Origin: Tritrichomonas musculus
Taxonomy: Eukaryota > Parabasalia > Tritrichomonadida > Tritrichomonadidae
Assembly (NCBI GenBank): GCA_039105265.1
Contig: JAPFFF010000073.1
Coordinates: 62,001 to 126,000 of the forward strand
Reading direction: 5' to 3'
DNA length: 64,000 nt
Each line of letters starts with the position of its first letter. Position 1 is the first letter of the stretch. Positions 40,012 through 50,182 of the stretch are shown here, in pieces. The notes under the pieces were generated by a model that saw only the letters and a program-made list of their open reading frames with translations, made no database searches and was not told where the DNA came from. A program made the position numbers and the translations under genes.

Positions 40012-43000
40012 CTATTCTTTGTGGTTTGGGTGCTGCCACATTGTAACTGCAAAATCTGATTCTGATTTAATTTTTTTCATCTGTTCACTTTCGATATGTA
40101 ACTCTTGCATCATAGTTTTTTGTTTAACACAATTTCTTCTATCTGTAAATCGCCATTTTAACTTTGAAAATGCTCTTTCTGCATCAACTTCTGATGCAGA
40201 TATAGCATACAATCTTGTAGCAATTTCAGTTAAAATTGAAAAAATTTTATCATAATATTTAAAACCTCTTAAAGTTGACCAAAAATTTGAATATTTTGAA
40301 TTCTTTGAAATTGCACCTGGCTTTTTTAATTTAATTACATGAAAAGGTAATGTAATTAAGTCATGTAATTCATGTGTTACTTGAATAGCTTCTTCTTCTG
40401 ATAGAGAAAGATAACATGCATATCTCATTATTAAGTCTTCAATATTTGACCATTCTAAGGCTAATTTCCTATTTTCGTAATAACAATTTTCTTTTTCATC
40501 AGAATTATTGTCATTTTGATTTTTTTGACTATTTTTATCTTCAGAAGTTTTTTCATTTTGATTTGCCTGACCATTTTTATTTTCAGAAGCTTGCTCATTT
40601 CGATTTTCTTGATTGTTTTTTTCTTTAGAAAGCTTGTTGATTTCCTCATTTGCATAATTTATTTTAATTTTTTTCAGTGTTATTTTATCATTATCAAATG
40701 AATCATTATTTTGTTCATCATCATCTGAATTTTCATCATCTGAGATTTCATCATTTATTAATTCTTCTTCTTCATTCTTTTCTTCTTTTTTTTTCATTTT
40801 CATCATCTGAATAGTTAAGTTCCAGTATATCTTCTTCTTCAATAATGGTTTTATCTGAATTTGTTTCTTCAATACTATCAATTTTAACAACATTGATTTT
40901 AGTAGTTTCTTCACACCAAAATTCGTTAAGCTTTGAAATTGTAGATGGTATGCCAATTGTTTGGATAACCGTTTTTATAAAAGTAAATTTTTCAAATTCT
41001 TTGAGTTTTGTATCAAGTGGTATTTCAATTTTTTGAAGATATCGGCAGTTGTAAAATGAGCCTTCACCTACGGCAGCAACATTTTTTGGAATAGCAATAC
41101 TCTTAATCAAAGATTCTGAAAAAGCATATGTTGCAATTCTCTTTATAAATGAAGGTATTATTATATTCATAGCATCTCTCCTTACAAAATGAACTGTATC
41201 ATAATCTTCATCATTACTTTTGCCAATGATAATTGTATTATTAAGATATGCATATTTTGGATTATTTGGTGAAATTAAAACATTTGTTAATCTTGATGTT
41301 CCTCGACACCAGCCTTCTTCAAGGAATATAAGGGAAGAAGGAATAGAAATGAATTCAATTAATGAATTAATAAATGCATCCTTTTCGATTGTGACAACTT
41401 TAGAGTCAGAAGGAAATTGTATTGATTTAATATTTGATTTTTCAAATGACCTGCTGTTAATCGCTATAACAGCAAATTCCTTATCATTATGCACAATGAA
41501 TTGTGGTATAAAAACTTCGCCATATACTTTTTCATTATCAATGACACATGCAGTTTTGTATTGTTTATTTAAATTATATATAATATTTTCATCTTTAACT
41601 ATTTCATCTTGTAAATCTTCTTCTTCTGTTTGATTTTCATCTCTGTTTGAAGAAATGAGATTAATTGTATTTGGCAATTCATCATTTTCATCGAAATCTT
41701 CATCTGATTTTGAATCAATTTGGAAATAGTTATAAATATCTGACTGTTTTTTATTTGAATTTTTTTTATTATTTGAATTATTTTTACTATTGGAATTCTT
41801 CTTTTTTTGAAATTGTTTGGTAGAAAATGCTCGACTTAATTCAGTTAAGGCATTTTTATACTCGTTTTTTTTATATTCGTCGATTGAAATATATCTGTTT
41901 TGTTCAGCGATTTCAATTGATAATTTATCTTTTATGCAATGAAAATAATCATTATAATCTTCAGAAATATTAAAATCTGAATTTGAATTTCCCATAATTC
42001 TCCTATATCGAACAATACCATCAGGATGAAATAAAGAAGCCAAATTATATAATTGGATGTTTTCGTTTAAAATTAACCTTTTTTTTTATAAATTTGTATA
42101 AATCATTTCCATCATCATATAATTTAAATTTTTGAATGTTTTTTTTGATTTTATTTAAAAAATATTCGATAACAATTATTGATTCTACACAAGATATGTT
42201 TTCATTTTGCATATAGTCAACCAAACTTGCAAAATGAAACAGTAATGGATAAACTTTTAGAAAGCCTATAGAGAATATATATTTAATATCATTTCTTATC
42301 TCAAACAAAAGTTTTATTTCTTTTTTATTGGCATTCTTAATCAGATTTAAAATATCTTTTCTCAAATAAAAAACACATTCTAACGCGCGAAAAGCAGAAT
42401 TCCATCTATTTATACATAATTTTTGTATTTTCCTTGAAATTTTTTGTGAAAAAATATTTTGATTTAAAACTTTTAAAATGTTTCTTATTGAAATTTCATA
42501 TTTTGTAAATTTTCCTTTGGTTTTGATCCAATCCTTATAAGCAAGGTTTAACAAATGCAAACAACAACGAAAATGAATAATATTATTCATATTCGAAAAG
42601 TAGTTTTGCAATGAATCTTTGCTATCTTGATTTAATGCCATTATTTTAGTTGGCAAATTATCAGTTGTTAAACCTACTATATTAATCTGGTTTTCTCTAT
42701 CTTTTTCTATTTTTTGCTTAACGATTTCTCGATACATCTCCAAATTACCATTAAAATTTAATTCAATATCGAATAAAAAAGTGTCATGTAAACGACTTTT
42801 TGCGGTTAAAACAAATACCAATACTTCTTTATCATTTATTAATGAAGCGTCAATTTGGAATGATGCATAAGCTCCTTTAAAAGGAGCAATATTACTAAAA
42901 AAATAATCATTTCCAACTTTTCCTAGTAATTTTTTTGATACTTTTACTCCTTTACAAATTTCGGTGAAGTTTTCAACAGAAATATTTGTATTTCTACCAA

Positions 43001-43611
43001 TTTCAAAGCCCAATTTCAAAAAACCGATAATAAACAAAAAGTGGTCTTTTGAATAAATTGTTTTCAGTGGTAAATGTTGATAAATCCCCTGCTCTAAAAC
43101 GGTTTGATTCAATTTAGATAGATCAATATTTGAAATATCTAAGCAATGATTTGCATTATTTTGAATTGTGATATTAATATTATTATTTTGTTCAATATTT
43201 TTTTTTTTCATATTCATATACTTTTAAAACATTTTTTTCAATATATTCATTAATTATATTAATGCTTGACCAATTTTTTGTGATTGATTGATTTTCAAAT
43301 AAAAATTTAATAATGGGATTTACTAATAATGGAAGATGCTCTTTAACCAAATGTTTAAATAATCTGCGAAATTCTAATACACCTTTTGATTGCATTGAAA
43401 ATGTACAATTTAAAGACTTATCAATATTGCATTGAAATGTTTTCCTGTTATTTGTGCCTGACTTAGGTATTACTTTGGTTAATTTGTTAATCAAAAAATA
43501 ATCTAAAGCCGTGTACATTGTAGGCAGTGATTCAGTTTCTTCTATCATAATTGTATTTTCCATAAAATTGAGTAAATATGACCATTTAATTTCAAAATCT
43601 TCCCAACTCAA
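40012..43611 (-). CDS. hAT transposase with an inserted BspA-like LRR domain
   Basis: In protein order: a C2H2-type finger like a BED finger (Cys61, Cys69, His87, His92 of the first frame); the hAT catalytic half with Asp in FQIDAS, GLTTDNLPT, the CxxH motif HFRCCLHLLNL and NRWNSAFRALE; the segment LYNLASLFHPDG; a charged linker; about 235 residues of BspA-type LRR (40,877-41,581); an acidic linker; and the C-terminal dimerisation domain with ISASEVDAERAFSKLKWRF. The reading frame shifts three times, at A11 (43,198-43,208), A9 (42,079-42,087) and A9 (40,786-40,794), and nowhere else. Either the runs are miscounted in the assembly, or slippage is used, or the gene died only by run-length change. 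The hAT identity is firm; whether one protein is made is not known. Confidence 0.85.
40877..41581 (-). other. BspA-like leucine-rich repeat block within the transposase
   Basis: The block opens with the trichomonad BspA N-cap pattern (VYGEVFIPQFIVHNDKEFAV) and then repeats: KSIQFPSDSKVVTIEKDAF, EFISIPSSLIFLEEGWCRG, IIIPSFIKRIATYAF, SIAIPKNVAAVGEGSF, KIEIPLDTKLKEF, TIGIPSTISKLNEFWC. The same family is seen as host pseudogenes at 948-1,262 and 57,480-58,080. Its frame is continuous with the transposase sequence on its N-terminal side and, across one A9 run, with that on the C-terminal side. Confidence 0.9.
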
Positions 43612-44310
43612 AATTGAATTTATAAATAAACAACCATTTAATTTTTTTTAGTTTATTCAATAGTATAAAACATATAATATAATTTTATATAGTTAAAAAA
43701 TCAATATCAAATTATTATTCTGCTGATATAAAACTCATAAAAAAAACTATTGTAATATATAGTATATAACCAATAAAAAATTAACTATTAATTATGATAT
43801 ATAATAAATAATTGCATCGTAAAATTTTCAAAATTATCATTTATAATATTGGACTATCTTAATCAAAATTCATGATATTTATATTTATTTGTTATATATA
43901 ATAATAATAATTAATTTTATAAATGAAAAATATTTATTTTAGAAAATTTTTAGATAAAATACCATTTTTTTTTGATAAAATTATAATTTTATTAAGTAAT
44001 ATGTTTTATTAGATTAATTTGGATTCGCCTTATCATCTGTGTTAAATATATATTGAAATAACATCATGGAAAATAAGGGCTTCAACATCAGAAAAATATT
44101 TGCCTGAAAAAAATCATAATATACTTCAAATCTTCTTGAATAATAAATGTTTTTTTTTTTTTAAATATTACCTTCAAAAGGTTTAAGTACAGGTGTTTTT
44201 AAAACCCGCATCGTTTATTTGTTGTAATGATTAGTTAACATAATTTTTTTTATAACTTAACCAAAAAAACGTTATTTTTAATTATAATGTGATTATTTTG
44301 CATTTAATTT
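43612..44310. other. hAT 5' non-coding part
   Basis: Upstream of the transposase start. Very AT-rich, with no gene; it presumably contains the transposase promoter, but I cannot point to it. Confidence 0.5.
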
Positions 44311-44500
44311 CTTGATATTTTTATTTCAAATCATGATATTTTCGATTCAATTTTTGATATTTTCTATTCAATTTCTGATATTTTTCATTCAAATTCTTGA
44401 TATTTTTCATTCAAATTCTTGATATTTTTTCATTCAAATTTCAATGAAAAAATATCAAGAATTTGAATGAAAAATATCAAGAATTTGAATGAAAAATAAT
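44311..44500. repeat. hAT subterminal repeats, partly inverted
   Basis: About six copies of a ~22-bp unit TTCTTGATATTTTTCATTCA in one orientation (44,311-44,430), then about two in the opposite orientation (44,442-44,496), making a large hairpin. The core TTGATATTTT resembles the inner part of the terminal repeats (TTTTGATATTTGATAT). hAT transposases are known to bind subterminal repeats, so these are probable transposase-binding sites. Confidence 0.8.
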
Positions 44501-44676
44501 CGTAAAATAAAAAACGAATATTTATAATAGATTGATATTTTATTTGTTAACCATTCACCAATATCTTACAAAATAATTTTTTTCAATAATCACACCATTT
44601 TTATGCTATTTTTGAATATTTCTTGAATAAAAATGATTGAATTATATATATTAAATATCAAAATGGGAAAGCACTG

Positions 44677-45694
44677 CTTTAGTGTAACCTGCATGTTCAA
44701 CTGCGGCTGCGAATTGTGCGCCTTGTTCATTTCTATTACGTAATAGTCTAACACCTCTCTCATCATATTCAGGGTTGTACATATCATTAACGAAGCCTTT
44801 GAATCCCTTACCATATTCTTTTCTTTCATCTTCTGTTGGGTAAGCAGAGTAATATTTATATCTATATGGATATGTGCTGTCGACGGTAGTATAACCGTTA
44901 ACTATGATGGGTCTATTTGTTTCTCTTTCCCTAACAATAACATCTGCTATTCCATCTCCATCTTCATCATCACCGGTTACATGATAGATATCGCTAAATC
45001 CATGTTTATCTACCCATCTTTGCGCGCCTACAAGACTTTGTGCATTGTTGATTCTCCTGATGTCCTGTTTGCCACTAAGAACGGCTGGAGCGATTCTTTC
45101 CATTTCGGCTCCATATGGTTGCTTTTTTGGTTTCACTCTACGTGGTATTGGATGTTGCCTAAAGTAGTTAATAGCGTCAATACTGTCATTCAAGTCTCTA
45201 TGGTCAACACCTGTTTCTTCTAAACCCTGTCTGAATTCATTCATGCGGTCGGTAGTGAGAAAGAGTGGATGTTGTCTTTGTTGTGGTTGGTCCATTTGCG
45301 TTTGCCTTTTATCACCCGATAAAATATTATTTTCGGTGTTTACATTTTCATCATCGTCGGAATCTGACGATATGTTGAATGGAACAACACTGCTTGTCTG
45401 ATTAGGCGTTGTTGGCTTTATTACATCCTCGAATGTTTCTTCTACTAAGTTATACAGAAAATCAAATATATTGTTTGTCGTTACTTCATCACTATTGAAG
45501 TTGTATGTAGCTAAGAAGTCTCTTACTCGCTTCACATTTTCGAGGTACCTAGTTGATTCATTGACATCTCCTGCATAGTCATCCATATATACCGAAACGT
45601 GTTCTCTTATGTATCTCAGTATTCTCGTTACTGTTTCAGACCCTAGAGATTTTATTTTATTGAACAGTGACATTTTCCTGTAACGAAAATGCAA
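44677..45694 (-). pseudogene. 5' part of a Polinton gene split by the hAT insertion
   Basis: The frame starts at the Met of MSLFNKIKSLGSETVTRIL (45,673; an in-frame Met also lies at 45,694) and is open to the hAT end. A helical N-terminus and an acidic linker (SSDSDDDENVNTENN) precede a domain with VTGDDEDGDGIADVIVRE and NGYTTVDSTYPYRYKYY. The relative at 54,736-55,965 has WTVSDEDLNGDNIPDIVIKN and INGYTTAKSDWPARFHFY at the same place, so this Asp/Gly-rich pattern is conserved. Function unknown; perhaps virion-associated. It is interrupted by the hAT element. Confidence 0.75.
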
Positions 45695-45998
45695 TTATCC
45701 CTGGCGGCAAAAGGAAATTATTCGAGCAACATTAATATTTGGAATGATTTTTGTCCTGCAGACAAAACCGCTCGCTGCGCTGCGCTCCGCTCACTATCAT
45801 GTCCAAACAGATTAACGCTTTCCTCGATGGATTTGCTTTGCATATATCTCAGTAAAGAAACAGAAAAGTAGCGTATAGAAATAGCATGAATGGCTAGGAA
45901 GTGATATGTGAATGTTAGTAGTGTATGCACCAGAAAAACGCTATATCTCAAACACGAATAATTTATTTTTACTTGGGTAAAAGGGAGCACTACAGAAA

Positions 45999-46649
45999 AT
46001 GTCAACAGCCGCAACAAGCCAATCAGAAAAGTTTATTCCAGCAAAACCATTAAAGAAACTTTCATACGATTATTTATTGTTCCTCTCATCACCCAATTAC
46101 TTACCATTCGAATATAGCTATTATGTATGTGAATACGTTAGACATGAAAGGTACTTAGATATATACAAGAGATGCCAGATAGGTCATAGAGAGATATTAA
46201 TGAAGATAGATGAAGAGATAGAAGAGATAAGAAAGGTGCTATATAAATACCTCTGTGAAACAAAAACTAATTATATGTGTAACCGCGGTTACGGACAAGA
46301 ATGTAACGTGATGAATTATCTTGAATGTAATCTTACTGGAGGTGCAAAGGAGATGATAGAAAAGCTTAAGCAGGCCAGAAAAGATAGGAAGAAAGAATGC
46401 GAAAGGGAAAAGAAAGAGCAAGAAGAAAAGCAGAGAAATCAAACAAAAGAACATTGTAATGCCATGCATGAACTAAAGAAACTTGCATGGGATAAAAACG
46501 GTACATATGCGTACCAACAAAACAGCCTTGTTAGTGTCAGTCAAGAATGGCTAAATGAAGTTAAAAGGCTATTAGAGATAACAGGAGAGAATACCAGTTA
46601 CGACAATATTATATACCTTATATCATACCTAACAGAACAAACTGATTGA
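45999..46649 (+). CDS. Polinton hypothetical protein next to the right end
   Basis: A 216-residue frame ending 23 bases before the right terminal repeat. It has a helical N-terminal half (LSYDYLLFLSSPNYLPFEYS), a Cys-containing patch (KTNYMCNRGYGQECNVMNYL), a long charged helix (KKECEREKKEQEEKQR) and a polar end. No family recognised. About 300 bases of non-coding DNA separate it from the divergent split gene. Confidence 0.6.
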   Translation: MSTAATSQSEKFIPAKPLKKLSYDYLLFLSSPNYLPFEYSYYVCEYVRHERYLDIYKRCQIGHREILMKIDEEIEEIRKVLYKYLCETKTNYMCNRGYGQECNVMNYLECNLTGGAKEMIEKLKQARKDRKKECEREKKEQEEKQRNQTKEHCNAMHELKKLAWDKNGTYAYQQNSLVSVSQEWLNEVKRLLEITGENTSYDNIIYLISYLTEQTD

Positions 46650-46671
46650 TAATTTTTTTCCGTATAAAATG

Positions 46672-46919
46672 GACGGCGACATTGAAGTGACAAAAAATGA
46701 TGTTGTCGTGAAATTGAATGAAACGTAAATGTCCTGAGTGAAAAGCTCGTTGTTAATAAAAAACAGGTGTTTTTAATGAAAGCATAGTGCGGGCAGTAGA
46801 GTATCTGGGAAGTTATCCAAAAACGCGAATTTTACAACAGTGACGAAAAAATGAATGGGCTACGGGGTTTGGAGGGATGTTTGGCTGTAAGCCAGACATC
46901 ACTCCAAATACTATTGATG
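46672..46919. repeat. right terminal inverted repeat of the Polinton
   Basis: Near-identical reverse complement of 21,567-21,813; followed by the duplicated ATTCC at 46,920-46,924. Confidence 0.92.
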
Positions 46920-46924
46920 ATTCC

Positions 46925-47508
46925 ATTAAAATATTTGATTTGGAATGAAATAAAGATATTTGATTTGGAATGGAATTAATTTATAAAGTAAATAATAATT
47001 ATTAATAGTATTAATTTAATACTTTTTACAATTAAAAAGTAACTTAATTTTATAAGATATGCCTTTTTTAAAACTTATAACGGATTCAATTCAATTAAAT
47101 ACAATTGTCATAAAAAAAAATATAAAAAATCAAAAAATCTACCAGAAGTACGGAGATATCCCATTTTAAATAAGTAGTCAGACTTTGGATTTGGCGATCT
47201 TTTATATTCTTATATTCCTCTTACATTTCCAAATTCAATATCAAAGTATGAACTTAATAATTGCTAACCCAGAAAAAAGATGAAATTAATTATCTATATA
47301 TATATATATAATGCTGCGTAAAATGCAATATATGAATAAAAAATAAAATTTTTTTTGAAAGCAATTTATTTTTTTGAGAGAATTTTTAATTTTGTTTGAA
47401 TTTATAAATGGTTCAATAATTGATTATTTTGATTATTTTTTAACAATTTTTCAATAAATTATTTTAATTATTTATAAAATATTTTCATGATATATCATTG
47501 CATTTTAA
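46925..47508. other. host flank right of the Polinton
   Basis: AT-rich. Directly next to the Polinton, ATATTTGATTTGGAATG occurs twice (about 46,931 and 46,954). The TCATTGCATTTTAAATG context before the next gene contains a TCA-type initiator-like site. Confidence 0.45.
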
Positions 47509-48504
47509 ATGAGTCAATTACCTTGTGGAAGCAACAAATATTCATCAATACCTAAACCCAATATAAAAAAGTCGAACAATGAAATTCACAAAGCTACATC
47601 TTCAAATGAAGAAGATAAAATTGAGAAAAACAATATGAAAGATCAGTACAATATATTAAAAATGGAATTTTTAAAACTTCAAAATCAATTTAAATTATAC
47701 AAATTGGAAATGATGACACAAATTAACAAAATAAATTATAATTTTGATAACAAAATTAGCGCTCTTAATAAAGAAAAAGAAGAAATGCAAATCAAAAACG
47801 ATAAAATTATTTTAGAATTATCAGCTAAAATCGACAAAATCACTTTACAGAATCAAGCATTAGAAAAAAATTGCTTGAATCTCAATAATGAATTACAAAA
47901 AATTCAGGCAAAAAATAGATATCTCGGTGAAATGATAAACAATCCAGATATAAAAGATAATCAATCAGAAAAAAATCAAGTAGAAACAAATAATCATGAT
48001 TATAACACATTAAAGCAATCTAATGAAAAAATCAATCAAAAATCAGAAAGTAAACAAAATGATGCTTTTCATTATCAGCCACAAAAAAACAAAAAAAATC
48101 ATGATAATTTATATCAGATAAGAGATGGAAAAGAATCGTTGAATCCTCAACAAAATCATAAAATTTCAACTATTCTCCCATCATGTATTCAAAATAATTC
48201 AAATGCCAATTTTCCTGTTTTTAGACCAAAAGAAAATACGTGTTATTTATTCTTTTCTGAAAAAACTCAGCCGAATTACAGCAAAAGTCTAAAAAGCAAT
48301 GTAATTTATGGTGCTCATGATGCAATTGATATTCAAAGGTTTCACTATTATCCAGAAAGCGAAAAAATATTCACTTTTATAGGATTTGCAAATGAAGAAA
48401 TTCGCAAAAATTGGATTTCATATTTGACGATGAAAAATATTTCTTTTGATAGATTAATATATGAATATCCATATCATATGCCTGTCCATAACTCAGATAA
48501 TTAA
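47509..48504 (+). CDS. coiled-coil hypothetical protein
   Basis: An intact 331-residue frame. Residues 1-35 are polar, about 40-145 form a coiled coil (for example KMEFLKLQNQFKLYKLEMMT), about 146-220 are disordered, and the last ~100 residues are a compact domain with TCYLFFSEKTQ, VIYGAHDAIDIQRFHYYPES and RKNWISYLTMK. The conserved-looking C-terminal domain suggests a real host gene. A coiled coil plus a C-terminal globular domain suggests a scaffold; no family recognised. Confidence 0.7.
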   Translation: MSQLPCGSNKYSSIPKPNIKKSNNEIHKATSSNEEDKIEKNNMKDQYNILKMEFLKLQNQFKLYKLEMMTQINKINYNFDNKISALNKEKEEMQIKNDKIILELSAKIDKITLQNQALEKNCLNLNNELQKIQAKNRYLGEMINNPDIKDNQSEKNQVETNNHDYNTLKQSNEKINQKSESKQNDAFHYQPQKNKKNHDNLYQIRDGKESLNPQQNHKISTILPSCIQNNSNANFPVFRPKENTCYLFFSEKTQPNYSKSLKSNVIYGAHDAIDIQRFHYYPESEKIFTFIGFANEEIRKNWISYLTMKNISFDRLIYEYPYHMPVHNSDN

Positions 48505-48828
48505 TATGTAACGTATTCAAGAAATTTAATTAATAATAATTGTGATTATTAGGATGATTTGGCACGACTATTTTTAATTTCATAAGCAACTGTAATTAAG
48601 TAAAGAATTTTTTTTCTATTTTATCTTAAAAAAAAAAAAAGATTAGAATTATATTTTTTTTTTTTTTTTGTAAAAAAAATTACATTCTTCCTTTTTCAAA
48701 AACATTGATGAGTGTATCTTTAAAAACCTGACTTTCCGAAGAATTACCAGCAAAAATAAAATTATCTGTAGAATTATAATTATTATGAGATTTTGTATTG
48801 AATATATATTTCTATCATTTGTTTAATA
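48505..48828. other. intergenic, no gene seen
   Basis: AT-rich DNA with A13 and T17 runs. Confidence 0.5.
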
Positions 48829-49270
48829 GCAAAATATCTTCTCCATTTTGCAAATGATTTTCCACATGTCGTTTGCAACATGTTCCTGGATCATCACATT
48901 GACTACGTGATTCACGGCATGTAGCATATCCATTTTTCTGGGATATATCTTTGCATTCATCATAAATAGACCAAGATTTGTAATATATTTTGCATTCATC
49001 AGAACATTCTAAGCAAGCATCATCATTAGTGATGTATTATTCATCATAACATGAGTAGCAATAATTATCTTGAGTTTCATGGCTTGTTTTACATATTTGG
49101 AACAAGGTGAGTATTAATACTCAATTAATATAAACTTACATCTAGATGTGCCGAATTCATGATAATAGCCAAAAAAGCATGAAATGCATAGCGTGAAAGA
49201 TTCTATATCGAAAGCTGCAATAAAAGCGCTTACTAATTGAGCTGAAGTAGCCAAAGCTGATTGAAGATGT
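48829..49270 (-). pseudogene. Cys-rich protein fragment
   Basis: On the minus strand, 49,107-48,829 reads as Cys-rich sequence (ACLECSDECKIYYKSWSIYD, CRESRSQCDDPGTCCKRHVE) with one in-frame stop, and the preceding ~150 bases encode ISCFFGYYHEFGTSRC in a neighbouring frame. Between the two lies GTAAGTTTATATTAATTGAG, which could be a short intron or simply decay. The Cys spacing recalls trichomonad Cys-rich surface proteins, but I cannot name a family. Confidence 0.4.
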
Positions 49271-49496
49271 TCATTTAGATTAATTCCTGTATTTAATATA
49301 ATTCATACAATGAATCTGTCTGGTGTAAAAAAGAAATAGAAAAATCAGCATGCAAAATCCAAAATGGTAAACGTGCACAATGCCTTCCTTCCCGATGTGA
49401 AATAGACCAATATTCTGAATACAAAACCGCCGATTGAGCCGAAAAGAGAAGCAAATTGTGAAATCTTTTATATTCTCTCATCTACTGCAAATATTT

Positions 49497-49511
49497 GTGT
49501 GCTACACAAGC
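49497..49511 (-). other. tRNA 5'-end fragment
   Basis: TGTGCTACACAAGC is the same, but for one base, as the 5' end of the adjacent tRNA gene (TGTGCTACACAGGC at 49,621-49,634), with a few matching bases on its outer side. A partial duplicate of a tRNA gene. Confidence 0.4.
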
Positions 49512-49560
49512 TTATATGAATTTTAGTTTACATAAAAAAAAAAAAAAAAAAGCAAAAAAA

Positions 49561-49634
49561 TGCCTACGAGCGGATTTGAACCGCTAACCTTCCGATTACG
49601 GGTCGAACGCACTAACCATTTGTGCTACACAGGC
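49561..49634 (-). tRNA. tRNA-Thr (anticodon CGT)
   Basis: Seventy-four bases that fold fully: acceptor stem GCCTGTG/CGTAGGC with two wobble pairs, D stem GCAC/GTGC, anticodon stem TTCGA/TCGGA with loop CCCGTAA, T stem AGCGG/CCGCT with loop TTCAAAT, and discriminator A. The anticodon CGT decodes ACG. Position 33 is C rather than the usual T, which is rare. No encoded CCA, as usual in eukaryotes, and no intron. Confidence 0.88.
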
Positions 49635-50110
49635 TTTCATTATCATAACCATTTTTATTTCTATTGTTCGAATTATTTTAATTTTAAATGAAAATTGGAG
49701 AATTCAGAACTTCAGAATTTTGAAGATTGGTGATTTCAAATCTCTCTACAATATTTGAAAGATTATTAATTTCAAAGTATTTTACATATTATCAACAACA
49801 TCTGGAGATAAAATTTGTCAAATGATATTAAACATTTGAAAATTATTTTTAGAATTTCTTCTGTTTTTGGCATCATTTGAATTTTAATTTTTTTTCTGTC
49901 AAATTTGACAGTACTATCAATAATAGTGATATCATGCAATCTAAGTATGAATGCAAAAATAGTTTTTTTCATTTCTGATTTCATAAACTTCTTCACTTAA
50001 AACAACAATTAGACTTCATATAGAAAATGGATGAAAAGGAGTTGAACCATGATAGTTCAGTTGGATTTTTAGAGCAAATTCAACAAAAAAATTTTTGAAT
50101 AAAAAAAGTT
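49635..50110. other. spacer between tRNA genes
   Basis: AT-rich; a 74-codon minus frame (49,772-49,996) is Lys/Ile-rich and unsupported. Confidence 0.45.
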
Positions 50111-50182
50111 GGGGCGATTCGGGAATTGAACCCGAGACCTCTCGCACCCAAAGCGAGAATCATACCACTAGACCAATCACCC
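50111..50182 (-). tRNA. tRNA-Pro (anticodon TGG)
   Basis: Seventy-two bases: acceptor stem GGGTGAT/ATCGCCC, D arm GTCTAGTGGTATGAT, anticodon stem TCTCG/CGAGA with loop CTTTGGGTG giving TGG, T stem TCGGG/CCCGA with loop TTCAATT, discriminator C. No intron, no encoded CCA. Confidence 0.93.

Larger units (their letters stand above)
38777..44676. mobile_element. hAT DNA transposon, 5.9 kb, inside the Polinton
   Basis: The ends are CAGTGCTTGCCCTTTTGATA (left) and, read inward from the right, CAGTGCTTTCCCATTTTGAT, a typical hAT CAG-type terminal inverted repeat. CTTTAGTG occurs immediately outside both ends (38,769-38,776 and 44,677-44,684), the 8-bp target duplication diagnostic of the superfamily. 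The single gene, a hAT transposase with an internal leucine-rich-repeat block, runs on the minus strand. The ends hold subterminal repeats of the TTGATATTT type. The insertion postdates the Polinton, whose gene it interrupts. Confidence 0.95.
38769..44684. repeat. 8-bp target-site duplication of the hAT element
   Basis: CTTTAGTG at 38,769-38,776 and 44,677-44,684, same orientation, directly outside the terminal inverted repeats. Confidence 0.93.
21567..46919. mobile_element. Polinton/Maverick, about 25.4 kb, split by a hAT element
   Basis: Inverted repeats of about 250 bp (21,567-21,813 and 46,672-46,919) are nearly identical, and ATTCC lies directly outside both ends (21,562-21,566 and 46,920-46,924), a 5-bp target duplication. 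Inside are the Polinton hallmark genes: DDE integrase, protein-primed DNA polymerase B, FtsK/HerA-type packaging ATPase and a candidate double-jelly-roll capsid protein, with several small genes. I saw no recognisable adenovirus-type protease. The near-identical ends indicate a young insertion. The copy is broken: a 5.9-kb hAT transposon interrupts one gene, and the fibre-like gene has about one or two breaks at its 3' part; the other long genes look open. Confidence 0.95.

Noticed and set aside
39844-41633. plus-strand frames inside the hAT transposase region
   Set aside because: Antisense shadows; the minus strand carries the conserved motifs.
49293-49481. 62-codon minus-strand frame next to the tRNA genes
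   Set aside because: No homology; the translation ILHADFSISFLHQ is only weakly protein-like.
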